Assembly: GCA_001414345.1 (NCBI GenBank) | Contig: LLCB01000027.1 | Coordinates: 62,001 to 126,000, forward strand | Length of the DNA: 64,000 bases | Origin: Hymenoscyphus infarciens | Lineage: Eukaryota > Ascomycota > Leotiomycetes > Helotiales > Helotiaceae | Reading direction: 5' to 3' | Notes under the pieces: model-generated | Seen by the model: the letters and a program-made list of their open reading frames with translations, nothing else | Told to the model about the DNA's origin: nothing | Databases searched by the model: none | Shown here: positions 24,087-35,773 of the stretch, piece after piece | Position numbering within the stretch: position 1 is the stretch's first letter | How the letters are laid out: each line of letters begins with the position of its first letter | Translations under genes and position numbers: made by a program

Positions 24087-27000
24087 TAAAGCTATTAGTA
24101 GAGATTCTAAACCTAAGAATAAAATAGTTACTACTTATAATAAATAAAAGAGTAAGAAGTTAAGATTTATCTAACTAGAATATATCTTACTTAAGAAACG
24201 ATAGAAGATTCTTAAAGTTATAGAGATAGAAGCTAAATTTAGGACTATATTTACTATAAATAATAAGCTATACTATCTTCTTAACTAAGTCGAGTTATCT
24301 AGTAATAATAGTATCTTAGCCCTTTTAGAGTAACTTTATTTCTAGTACTTAGAACCTTATATCTACTTTAATATAGAGCTTACTCTTAATAATAAGCGAA
24401 TATAAGATAATAAGGACGTCTTTTATAGAGAGAGATTTAATACCTTTAACTATACTTACTTTAAGACTTATCTTAATTAAGAAGCTTATATTATTAAAGA
24501 CTTTATATATTAAGACCTTAATAAATATAGCCTACTAGCCGCCTTCTTAAAGCTAGACTTTAGAAAGCTAGAAGGTGTAAAGATTATTACTATTAATATT
24601 AAGATAGATATAATTAATATTACTAGTATTAATATCTCTCTTATAGTTAATTTAAACTATAGTTAGATAATATAAGAATTTGTTAATAAAGTTAAGACTA
24701 CTTAGATAGAAAAGAGTATCTTTAAATTTATATTTATTATTAACGATTACTATAGCGACCTTCCTCTTATTAGTACTAAAATTAAAGCTAATAAGAAAAA
24801 GAACTCTAATAACTTCTAGATTAAAAACACGCTTATTTCTAGCTAATTAGGTATAAGTAATCTATTCTAGATTCTAGAATAGATACTATTAAGAGTTATA
24901 AGTAAATACTTATATTATATTCTTATATTTTATAACTATAAGTATATATATATACTTCTAGCCTACGCTATTTATAATAAGTTTAAGATTATAACTAGAG
25001 AAGCTATAGATTAGTAATTAGATAAATTTATTATAGCTATTTCCTATATTCTTAGCTTAGGTAAGAAGCTATTATAATATAATTATAATAAAGATAAGGC
25101 CTAGATTACTACTATTAATATATAGTACTATATTTATAAGAATTCTAAAAAAGGCGATTATATTAAAGTCTAATTCCTTAATCTTAAGACTATATTATAT
25201 ATTAAATATAAGAGACCTAATATTAAGAATAAGTATTATTTTAGTAAAGATATCTTAGATAATAAGAATAAATCTAACGATAATACTAGAGAATAGATTC
25301 TTAGTATAGATAGTAGTAAGATAATTATTAAAGGTAATAAAAAGGAAAAGGCTAAGATAAAGAACTTACTAGAATAGTAGATAGAAGAGTAATAAGCTAC
25401 TATTATAGGAATTATTACTAATATACTATTCTCTCTAAGTATAATCTTAATTACCTTATATACTAGAAAGAATCTACTATAGTAAAGCCTTAATAGTAAA
25501 TAAGTTACTACTTACTTTAATATTCTAATATTAAATATTACTAATATACTTCCTATCTATTTTATAAACATCTTTAATAGAATAGAACCTATATATAAGA
25601 TTAAGGTTACTTCTAAGATTTTAATATAATTCTAAAATAATATTATTTAAAGTCTTAATAATAGAAGAGTATTAGTAAAAGAGAATAAGCTATCTTACGC
25701 CTCTATATACTATATAAAGCTATTTATAAACTTCAACTCTCTAATTCCTTAGAAAACTATAGACTTTTTTACTAAGTACTATAATAGGCCTTTCTTAGAT
25801 AAATTTATTTAAAAGGTAATTATAAAGTTTAATCCTAACTATTAGATTAAGTATAAGAAGTTATAAGAGCTATATATACTATTTATTAGTATCTAAGGCT
25901 ATATAGTATCTTATAAGATAGATTAGATAGAAACTCTTTTCGTATTAGGTTACTATAATCCTAATAGTATAAAGAACCGAGTCTTTCTTACGTATTCTAT
26001 AAATAAGAGAGTAGATAATCTTATTAAAAAAATAAATAAGATCTTCTTATTACTTAGTATTAAGAAGACGGTTATTTACCTTAGTAGCTTATTAGTAGAA
26101 AAGAATAAGCTTCTTAATTACTATATACTAAAGAACTTTAAGTCTTATATTAAAGACATATTAGCTCTATTATATAGTTTTATTAAACATCTTATCTATA
26201 AAGCTATTTAGAAGGTTAAGATAAATAAGAAGGTAAGAGATTAGAGATATCTAGTATATATATAGAAGTTTAGCCTTTAAAAGTATATCTTTAATCTAAT
26301 TAGTAGATTAGTTAAAGAGGTTATAGAATTCTAAGCTTTTAAAACATATACTTAAGAAGTCCTCTATAACCTTAATAACTTAGACTTAAGGCTTTTAGCC
26401 TATATAAACACCTTTAATAAGGCTATATAGAAAGTTATTATAGAAGTAGATATTATTATAACTATACTAGTAATTGCCTTATAATTAAGAGCCTAAGAAT
26501 AAGTAGGTAAATTATTTAGATTTAGTATAGATAAGGCTAGTATAATAAATCTAGCTATTATAATCGCTCTAGTTACTAGTCTTAAGTTTAAGATATATAG
26601 TATAAATAGTAATATTAAATAGATATATTATTATTTAGTCTTAAAGATAGATAAAGAAGCTTAGAATCCTAATATAAAGTATCTTAATAATACTATCTTA
26701 GAGTATTATAAGCGTAGTAAGTATTATCTTATATATCTAAACTATTAAAGCTAAATATATAATAGTATTATCTAGAAATTTATTAATAGAGAATATTATT
26801 ATAGTAAAATAATTAATACTACTACCTACTATAGCTTACTTCTAAACGATTATATAATAAAAGAGGTTAATAAGGAAATTTTTAATCTTAATACTTACTT
26901 TGTTATAATATAAGTATAAGATAGTACTTCTAATATTAAAGCCGAAGGTACTTCTATCTTTAATAAGAACTATATTAATATTAGTAATAAGTAGATATAA

Positions 27001-28419
27001 TAAATTAAATAAAAGCTTAAATAGTATAAGATTAAGTACTTTAAGACTATCTATATCTATTATTATAAAGTAGAAGTTAAAGCTATAATTATCGACCTTA
27101 AACGTCTAAATAACCTAGTCTACGTCTTATATATTACTAAAGTTACTTAAAGTATAATATTTAATACTTTAATACTTAGTAGTCTAACTAGTATAAAAAT
27201 CTCTAAATAGTATAATAACGCGAAGCGTATATTAGTATTAATTACCTAATATATTCACTTACTTATAGTACTCGTCTTAGACTATATTCTTAAACTAAAG
27301 TTATATAGCTATAACGTTTTCTAAGATAATATATAAATAATATAACACTCTGACATTAGTTATATCTACTAATTATAGCGTTATATAAAAGATTATAGAT
27401 ATACTACTAATACTTAAGTAGTAAATACTAAGAACTATAGTAGATATAGTTAATATAGCTATTTTTAAGCTACTTATATAAATAATAAGGCTCTAAAATA
27501 TAACCTTTATAATTATATTAGTTATAGAAAGAATATATACCTTTATACTAAGAATAAGGAAGATAATAGTACTAATATATTTAGCTAAATATATAAGTAC
27601 TATAGATTAGTATATTATATTATTATAGAGAAGCTAGATAGCTATAAGCAATATAACTATAAGTATACCTTTTAAGAATACTTATATATATAATATATAA
27701 AGTATAAGGAATTTAGCTATTATAAGTCGATATATATAAATATAGTTAAATATACTACTTATAGTTTAGAGGATTACGTTAGAGAGAGCTATAGAATAGC
27801 TTATAGTAAGGCTAGAAAGGTAATATAATATATACTTAGTATATAGCTTAATAATTATAACTACGTTCCTCTTCTTAATAATAAGAAGAAGCTAGCTATA
27901 ATAGTAGACAACGATTAAGACGCCTTAGTAATAATAAGTAAGCCTCTACTATAGTCTAAAATTCTACTTACTTCTATAGAGGTATATAAATACTTATAGA
28001 TATAAATAGATATAGTACTTATAAAGAGTAATATAATTATTAGTGATTTAAGCTAAAGACTACTACTAATAAGATTTGTTACGCTAAATTCTAAGTAATT
28101 TATTATATACTTAGTCTCTACTATTCTCTAAAACATAGTAATTATACTAATAGCCTTAAGAAATAAGATTACTTTTAAGATTAATAATTAGACCTATACT
28201 ATAGGCTAGAAATAGAAGCTGCTTTTAGATAGTAAGGAAAAGATAATTAAATTATAGATCTTAGAAATATTTAATAAACTAAGTAATTATACTTTCTAGA
28301 GACTTTATAATATTAATTAAGACTCTTAGATAAATCTAACTATTACTACTTTAGTTATTATTCTTTAAAAGAATAATAGATTACTAGATTCTAATACTAC
28401 CTCTAAATAGAATATAAAG

Positions 28420-28503
28420 ATTAAGACTTAAGATATAGAGATTAAGATCTAAGATATAGAGATTAAGAATTAGAATATAGAGATTAAGAATTAGAAAGTA
28501 GAG
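28420..28503 (+). repeat. 21-bp (7-codon) tandem repeats inside ORF2
   Basis: Four in-frame units encode roughly Ile-Lys-x-Gln-Asp-Ile-Glu. Confidence 0.8.
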
Positions 28504-29443
28504 ATTAAAAATCCTAAGTCTAAACCTAGCTTAAGTGTTAATACCTCTTAGCTAAAAGTTTCTATACTAACTACTAAATCTACTTCTTCTTAAGTTAAAG
28601 CTCTAGTCTCTTATATACCTAATACCTTTAGTAAATAGGTTTTTAAGCTATATATTATATACTTTATTTTTATAGATAAGCTAGACGTTCTCTAAAAGGA
28701 CTTATACTACGCCTAGTTCTCTAATAAGTATATTATAACTAATATTAGTAGGAATAAGTTATACTATAGAGTATAATTAATTATCCTAGCTCTATAGATT
28801 TAATATAGTATTAAATATCCTTTCTCTAAAGAGGAACTTATTAATATACTAGTAAAAGAACCTACGAGTAAGGTATATAAAGCTATACTTAAAGACGCTA
28901 AGATAGAGCTTATTAAGAGCGATTTTACTATAAATACTCTTATATTCTTCCTTTATCTACTTATAAATATACTAATTAAGTTAAAAATTACTTTAAAATA
29001 ACTAGATCTTATTATTTATATAGCTAACGCTCCTACTACTTCTTAGGTTATCTAAGATAGTAGTTATAATTTATATACTACTAACTATATCTTATAGATT
29101 TAAGTAAATAGTATCTACTATAAAGTTATATAACTAATTATAACTATTATAGACTAAATAAAGACTTAAAAGATAAAAGCTAAGAAGTAACAATTAGCTA
29201 TCCTACGCTATAGAATTAACATCTATAATAGAATAATAATAGCTAAGACACTAAGCTCTAATAATAGATTTTTTAATAAATTAAAGAATAAGGAAAGAGA
29301 GGACGATATAGAAAAGAATAAAGATAGATTAGAAGATACTATAGAAAAGTTAAAAGATAAGGAGCTAAATAAGGCCTAAAATTAACTTATATTTAGTATC
29401 TCTTTTTATAACTTTAAGAGAAGACGCTTTTTTAAGAGAGGTA

Positions 29444-29627
29444 TATTATAAGAAGGACATATAACTATACTAGTAGCGGACCTATAGGTATAGATAGTTA
29501 TAAGTGCTTTATACTCTCCCCTTCTCTCTTTAAACGTTTATTACTATACTACATAAGAGATTACTTTCACGTATTTCACCGGGCTCAGCTATAAGCTCCT
29601 AATCTGTGATCTGTCTCTTATGCTACA
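29444..29627 (+). repeat. 3' LTR of element G (184 bp)
   Basis: Direct copy of 5835-6018. Its inner end is heavily mutated (TATTATAAGAAGG for TGTTGCGGGAAGG), while its outer end (GCTCAGC, CTTATGCTACA) is nearly intact, so mutation fades towards the unique flank. Confidence 0.85.
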
Positions 29628-29632
29628 CACAG

Positions 29633-30729
29633 AGAGTCTACAACTATAACAATGCGTTCGAAGTGTAACACCTCTAAATAAAGTTAACTTATTTGGGATA
29701 AAATGTACCTCGCTCTTCTTTCAATCCGAGTTGCGTTCCTCTTTTTAGCCGTGCCACTACCTAAATATGACTCCCATTTTTTCGTTGAAGACCAGGTCGG
29801 CACAGGAAATATCTTAACTTTCTTGGCTTTGTAGTTCACGTTCTACTGCCCATTGTCGCCGTTCGTTTACGTCATTCCATTTCTTATATAGGAATTTATA
29901 TCTGTACACAGAGGGAAATAGAGTGTAAAATTAGACTACTATAGAAGACGAAAGCGACACCTACAAAGATTACTCGTAGTAGTACTCCTTATATTATTTG
30001 ATTAGATTACTCTAACGTTTTGTCTACGTAGTCTTTTCGCGGTTGTTTACTAGATTATAAAGCCGATTCTTTATATAAATGCTTCCCTCCCTTGGTGTCA
30101 GATTCTTTTTAGCGTCTAGGTTATAGTATTTTTTATTACTATCATAATACTCTGGTTTCTCCTTATTTGATAAGGTATATATGTGGAAACGATAGTCAGG
30201 AATAACACCGTTCATCGTTGAATAGGTCAAGTGAAGGGTTGGAGTGGAGGAATTTTATATTGGTATGGCATTTTAGAGGTTAATAGGACTGTATATTTAA
30301 GTGACTGTAGTTAAATTATATAGGAGTCTGATTATTTTAATGTATTTTTGTTGAACATGGAAACTTGATACGTATTTAAAATTCGGGTCATAAAAACATG
30401 CCAAGTAAGGATTTGAATTGATGCTTATGCTCTCACTCCCTGTGGCAGAGGAAGAAAAGAAAAAGAGCAAACTATCTATCCATGTGAAACTATCCATCAT
30501 CCCCCAATTCCGAAGAAGCCATATCCTGCGAACGGCGGTCGTGGTCAAATTCCCCTTCCCTCCCAGAACAAATTCATCCATTCCATCACCCATCATCCAT
30601 TAATCATCATTCCACCCAGGCCAGAGAAAAAAAATTCTCCCCCAAAGAAAAGAAGCAGAAAAACAAACGTGAAAGAGAAAAGGAAAAAGACCAGTCCTCC
30701 CAACCATTCAACCAGGTATCATAAAGCAT
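29633..30729. other. Gene-free transition from RIP block to island 2
   Basis: Composition returns to ordinary within about 100 bp of the element G 3' LTR. Short frames here (for example 30024-30230 minus) have no recognisable motif. A short segment near 29892-29915 (TGTACACAGAGGGAAATAG) resembles part of the TRIM-1 LTR. Nothing else is recognised. Confidence 0.4.
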
Positions 30730-31040
30730 CTATGGAGGGCAGCAATCACCGTGCTTGACGTGGCTACCGCAAAGTGGTTCGTAGGGTCCTTCGAGGGTGT
30801 CGAAGCAACAGTATTGGTAGGCGGATGCAGAGATGTATGGGCATGGTGATCCCGGTGGAACTATGGGGATGTTAGTGATGATGATTGGTGATGGAGGCGT
30901 TTGATGGTTGGAAGGAATTAAAAGCTGGAAAAGGTTCAAAGAGACTTACGCTTTGGAGCACGAACTTCGACCTCGACTGGGGCGGCGATTGCAGCGGTGG
31001 TGAGAGCCATGATGGTAACGAGAACTTGGGAGAATTGCAT
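30730..31040 (-). CDS. Small secreted six-cysteine protein 1 (73 aa, 2 exons)
   Basis: On the minus strand, exon 1 is 31040-30950 and exon 2 is 30860-30730 (TAG at 30732-30730). The 89-bp intron begins GTAAGT, has a CACTAAC branch-like site and ends CATAG. The product starts MQFSQVLVTIMALTTAAIAA, a typical signal peptide with likely cleavage after Ala20. A short acidic segment (PVEVEVRAPK) and a 43-residue domain follow, with Cys at 37, 48, 49, 61, 70 and 71 (pattern C-CC-C-CC). Hydrophobins have eight Cys in C-CC-C-C-CC-C order, so it is not a standard hydrophobin. It resembles apoplastic effectors or antimicrobial-type peptides in size and Cys content only. The gene at 32870-33228 shares its intron phase (C/TT giving Leu), signal exon and Cys order, which implies a paralog. 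Confidence 0.8.
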
Positions 31041-32869
31041 ATTGATAGTGTAATGAGATTGATATTTGGTTTTTGTTTGCGAGAAGGTTGAGTAGAGTGT
31101 TGGGTTGAGGTAGTTTGAAGAGGCTTGTGGTATTGAGAATGGTTTGAAATGGTTCGAAGTGGTTTGAAGTTTGAAGTAGAGTATTGAAGAGTGTGTTTGT
31201 GGATTGATGGAGAGGAAACTTAGAAGACGAGAGACAAGGTATTTATAGTCAAAGGGTCCACAGAACCTCGCTCAGAAAGATTCAAAGAAACACTGCCTCG
31301 GAGCTAAGCCCGTATACTGGAATTTATGAATCGCCTCGTTCTGCTGGCTGTGGAGATAATTCACCTTGATGGCTCTCTAAGCGGTGCATGAGCCACTGGC
31401 AGAGCCTCTTGTCTTGGGCCACTGATATGGGACTTCTCACTCTTCACTAAGGTAGCGTCCTGTTGAACAGTCATGATTTGCAACCAGCCACTTTTTAAAG
31501 CCCTGTAACGCCTCGCTTAGCCCTATGCTTTCCAATCATTTTCACTAGCCACTGACAGAGCTTCTTGTTTCCAACCGCACATTCATCAATTATGGCTTTA
31601 CACTGAAAGAATCAGACACTGCATCTCTTCAAGATGCCAAACACAGTCGCCAGCCACTTTCAAAGCCCTCAACTGGTCAATCTTCACTACGAGAATTGTC
31701 TCTTGTCACTACCTAGCAAGACCGTCTTTGCTCGTCTCCAATAATGCTCTCCAGTCACTTCCATCAGCCACGAACCAAGCCATAATTTTTACAGTCTTTT
31801 CTTCAATAGCAGTACTGAGCGATCTCCGCTCAATAATCACCATACCTAACAACCACCAGCCCGCCACCTTCACAGCCCACTTGCTAGACACAACGGGATT
31901 TTATTTTCTTTAGCAAGACTATTTTCTTCAGTCACTAGTTTATGAACATTCGCTACAACAAATATCCATCGTCACTAGGAAGCCTGAGATTGGGGCCTTT
32001 TCAACCTTGTAACCATGCCTGCCAGACACGTACCAAGACGTCTCACAGTCCTAACTAACGTTGTTGGATTTTGGCAAATCACTCCAGCTTCAGTTTGAAT
32101 GCTAGCATCGGAGGTTTCCAAGCCTCAACCAACGTGATTTCAATAGAACACAGTGGTTTACTCCCTCCTGCTTGGTCTTTATCCTCTTGTTGAAGCTGGG
32201 GATTTTGATGCCGGAAAGTAGCCTTCTGGAACGACAATGATATAGTAGTAGGATTACGATACGAGAAGGAAGGATCTGGCGGCATGACGAGAGAGGAACG
32301 GGAGAGAAAAATGCTGAAAAGGAGAGGTAGTTTTTAATGTACTACAAATTTTAAGGGAAAAAACAAGTCTTTTACTCCCTCGTCTTCTCTGCCTGCCCGC
32401 CTCCAACCTCCACCCTTCTTTTCTTCTAAAATTATGACTTAACGAAGAAATCAAGTTAAAGAGCTATAGACAATTTGCCTCTTATTGCTTGACGGGACGT
32501 AGTTGGTAGGGTGGAACTCCGAAGTTAGTATCGTCGAATAGAGAGGTCCTTCACTAAATACTTCACGAATAAAATTGTATTAGGTCGTTGTTCAAAATAC
32601 TGGATATAGCCCGACGAAAAATCTTCAAAGGCAAGGAACGTTGTATTAGTTAGAAGGTAATGACTCATTCCTACTTCCTAGAAAGAAGCATCCCCTTGAT
32701 AAAGGAGTGTGTCTAGTAGATCGCCAGCTTAATCAGAGCCCCTTTAAATCCATAACAGCATCTCCTCCACCTCGTAGCTAAAGCCATCCATCCCATCATC
32801 TTATACATCGTATTTCGCATTGCCGCAATGCCCACCAAGCTTTCCGTAAATATCACACCATATGCTCTA
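31041..32869. other. Upstream region of secreted gene 1 and unannotated spacer
   Basis: Apart from the leader and TATA box of secreted gene 1, 31300-32860 has no supported gene. Short phrases such as CAGCCACTTT..AAAGCCCT recur near 31478 and 31652, and GCCACTG.CAGAGC recurs near 31392 and 31552. These suggest an old internal duplication. Frames in this region have no recognisable motifs. Confidence 0.4.
31240..31247 (-). promoter_or_regulatory. Putative TATA box of secreted protein gene 1
   Basis: The minus strand reads TATAAATA about 200 nt upstream of the ATG. A CA/CT-rich leader lies between, as is usual for highly expressed fungal secreted-protein genes. Confidence 0.45.
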
Positions 32870-33228
32870 TCACACAACCTTTGCGTGTGCACAGCACCAG
32901 TTATCCTTGAAATACGTGTTTCTGCCGCGGGCACAATCTCCAAATTCAGCGCCTCTGTCGCAGCAGTTCGTGAAAGTAGCCATATCAATCTTTTTGCATG
33001 GATTAAAAAAATCCTCCCAAAAGCTGCGGGGATCAACTAGGGTATCGAGTTAGACATATATAAGAACACGATGTAAAATAGAAGGGGTAGAAGGAAAGAA
33101 ATGATAGTGGCGAGAAAGGGAGGGAACGTACGATGGGTGTTGGTAGAAGCCTCGGTCTCGACTGGAAGTGCGGCTGTTACTGTAGCGAGAGCCAAGACGG
33201 CGGAGATGAGAAGTTGAGAGCTTTGCAT
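32870..33228 (-). CDS. Small secreted six-cysteine protein 2 (87 aa, 2 exons)
   Basis: On the minus strand, exon 1 is 33228-33132 and exon 2 is 33036-32870 (TGA at 32872-32870). The 95-bp intron begins GTACGT and ends CCTAG with a CTAAC site just upstream. The unspliced frame reads through the intron, which hides the true product. The protein begins MQSSQLLISAVLALATVTAA (signal peptide), then LPVETEASTNTH, then a domain with Cys at 46, 57, 58, 67, 80 and 81, the same C-CC-C-CC order as the gene at 30730-31040. The first spacing is identical (10 residues) but the others differ. Intron position and phase (phase 1, CTT Leu) are also identical. Likely a diverged paralog; secreted, function unknown. 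Confidence 0.75.
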
Positions 33229-35773
33229 TTTGACGGTGTCTGGGAGTGGAATCGAGGAAGTAATAATTGGTAGTAAGCGTGTGCTTTGAGCTTACTCTGA
33301 AGTGGTCTAAAACGTTTGTTGTATGGTAGTCGAGTGTTGAATGAGTTTGTGATATTGATAGATCAGTTATTTCGAGGGTGAGAGACTGGATATATGTGCT
33401 TCAGATTTTGGCCTAAACAACGAGCAGAGACACACTGAGAGATATTTTAGGATACACTGCCTTGTTTACAAGAATAGATAGCCAAAATATGGCCTCCTCG
33501 GGTGTTGTAAATCATGTCCTTGCTGGCTTAGAGCCTAAGTCAGCAATACGGGTCTCGATCAACTCAAAGACCCCCTAATAACCACCAGCAGAAACAAAGG
33601 AAAGCCTAGCATTGCCTACTTCCAACACCGATACCCCTCCACTCCAAGCATGGCATTGCCCCAAACTATATCACCTTTATCCAATAATTTCCAATCATAT
33701 CTGGTCACGGCCATCAGCTCCAAACAAAGCCTACCTAGCATTGCCTACTCCCAACACGAAAAGTTTATACCATCTTACTCCAGGTCAGATTTACGAAAAT
33801 CCAAAAGTTCCATAAACAGTAATTTCAAATAAACCTCCCCCAACATCTAGCGAGGCCCAACAGTAGACCCGGCATCGCCACAAACAAAAGCCTCAACTTT
33901 TAAGGTTTACGAGAGGCTGTATGTTGGATGTTTCATGGGGCTTGTACCGAAAATGTATTTTTGGGAGATCCAGTGACGTGGTTGTTGGTATTGTGGCTGG
34001 GTGGGTTTGCTGTTTGCCCGTGAGCCACAACCAACATCGTATTGTGTTGGTATTGTGTTGGTATCTTGTTAGGAGCGCGTTCTCTTCGGTGTAAAGTCTC
34101 GAGGGGATGGTCAGTTCGAACGCTGCGCTTAGGTACAATGCTTGGGTTGGTATTCGATTGCCGTGAAAATGGTTGGTGTTCGTTGAGGACGTTCTATAAA
34201 AGGGGTGCCAGACGCTGCATCGGAAGTTCCTTTTAGATGGCCCTTCTGCTTTGACTTACTCGAATCATTCTCGATCGTTCGATGGGGACATCGAGAGAAC
34301 CGTTCAGATTCAACTACCCTTGAGCATCAATTCTCCAAGGTTCGTGATGGGAGTGCAATGTTGGCTTGCTGACGCTCGTGCAGCGCGAGAAGTGCCTCAA
34401 AATACAACACAGCCACTGATTGTCTTACCCCTTACAGTAAAAATCGAAAATTTTCACCCCTTCTAACACTTCTAGTGTCTTCAATATAACCGTAATAGAG
34501 ACGTCAGGATAAACAATTCTCTCGAGAGAAAGCAATCTCATAGCAATCTCATAGCAACCTCGCTTCAGGGTATTTTCCAAGTTTCAAGATTATACTAACA
34601 AAAGCTACACTAGGTATGAATATCTTAAAAAAGAATTCAGGCGTTTACTAACAGTCTTTTATGTATGGAAGGGGACTTTCAATTCTCTAAATAAACCACG
34701 GAAGTTGGAGTGGGAGGACCTTTGGTTTATACTTGTTTCTGATATATTAGTGTGTATATACTTTGAATTTAAAATAGAGGTATAGCTCAAGTTTAAAGCT
34801 GGGAAACTGCCAATTATTGTCAGAAGGTAAAATTAGGAGTAAGAGCTTTATACGCTGTTGGTCTGTTTGCGATCTATTATACAATCTATTGCTGCCTATG
34901 TTAGAGACACGCTGAGGAATACCAGCATTTCTTTATAAGAAAACAGGATGATAGATGGGTTTCTAGGTGTTTGAGAATGGTAGTATCACTGATAAGAGTG
35001 AATAAGGAGACCGAATTATGCAATTGTTTGTCTACTTAGGGAACTGAAACATCTAGGGCACGAGAACGACTCCGCGATTGTGAATATTTCCACACCATGT
35101 GTCTTCAATCGTGATTGGACTTCTAATACACTGTACCGAATGAATAAGAGGATTTGTTTGTACTCCGCACACTGTTGTTGTTACTTTAGAGTTGTGAAAT
35201 AAATACGTTACTAGTATTGATTGCCGCTTTTTCCGGGGAGAAAAATGGAGCCTCTAACTTTGGCGCTAATTCGGCGCCTGCAACCCCATCCCATACAGAT
35301 ACCTGCCAAGTTCCGGCCTCGTACTTTCTCACCGAGAAGCATCCCCCTTTCCCACCCACATGTGCTCGCCAGCCCTCTTTCGATACCGGTTTGTTTCTTA
35401 CAGGTGCATCCATTGGATTACTCATGACCCATATATCGTTCATCCACGATGATTGGCCGTCAATACGATGAGGCAAACCCCGCTGCAACTGCTGTTGGAT
35501 GGAGCTCCCAGAATGGTGGAAAAGAGAGCTCTTGCTGCCTTCAGCCGCACCAAGATGTGCAACTGCTTCATCAGCGCTAGACTAAGTACAGTTGTGACTA
35601 AATGAAGTGGCTGCATCACTGCATGAGTGATGGCTGTCTCCATGCTGTCTTATAAGTATATCTCTTCACTTCAGTCTTTCCTGCTTTCCTGCTTTCCCAC
35701 CTTCTCCCCTTCTAATCATATCTACCCTTTATTGCAAGAGCATTTCGGGTTTGAACCTACAATATACAAAGTC
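33229..35773. other. Intergenic region between secreted gene 2 and the calpain gene
   Basis: No supported gene in 2.5 kb. A ~35-bp phrase with CTAGCATTGCCTACT is duplicated near 33606 and 33737. A GTATTGTGTTG dimer lies near 34050, and a short tandem of ATCTCATAGCA lies near 34536-34556. A TATAAAAGG motif at about 34195 has no convincing frame behind it. The calpain leader (35640-35773) is pyrimidine-rich. Confidence 0.4.

Larger units (their letters stand above)
23000..29440 (+). pseudogene. Second long reading frame (ORF2) of element G, about 2,100 codons, function unknown
   Basis: From about 23100 to 29440 a single frame (codon starts congruent to 1 mod 3) continues into the 3' LTR edge without any indel I could detect. 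In a 240-bp sample (25561-25800) it has 4 TAA/TAG codons against 10 and 13 in the other two plus frames, which supports real coding before RIP. The exact start cannot be read because ATG would become ATA. It contains a 17-residue Thr/Ser-rich repeat array (23809-24086), a 7-residue repeat array (28420-28503) and a Tyr-rich stretch near 27580-27760; Tyr could derive from Cys under RIP, so a Cys-rich domain is possible. I see no RT, integrase or transmembrane signature and no family match. It could be an extra retroelement gene or a captured host sequence. Confidence 0.55.
5835..29627 (+). mobile_element. Large Ty3/gypsy chromovirus LTR retrotransposon (element G), RIP-degraded and split by nested insertions
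   Basis: Two 184-bp LTRs (5835-6018 and 29444-29627) are direct repeats. The flanking 5-bp duplications are CATAG (5830-5834) and CACAG (29628-29632), which differ by one CpA-to-TpA change. A purine-rich stretch precedes the 3' LTR. Between the LTRs, reading past RIP-made TAA/TAG codons, the order is gag, aspartic protease, reverse transcriptase, RNase H, integrase, chromodomain, and then a second very long frame. Two insertions with their own target duplications, 6632-7589 and 10641-19207, interrupt it. Removing them and one duplicate each leaves about 14.26 kb, large for a fungal gypsy element. Confidence 0.85.

Noticed and set aside
32713..33036. 107-codon minus frame at the second secreted gene taken as a gene of its own
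   Set aside because: It overlaps the second exon in a different frame. The spliced frame gives a signal peptide plus the paired Cys pattern and stops at 32870.
30730..33228. Hydrophobin assignment for the two secreted proteins
   Set aside because: Both have six Cys in C-CC-C-CC order, whereas hydrophobins need eight in C-CC-C-C-CC-C order.
34192..34466. TATAAAAGG motif followed by a 71-codon frame
   Set aside because: The frame has no homology-like features or signal peptide, and a TATA-like string alone is weak.
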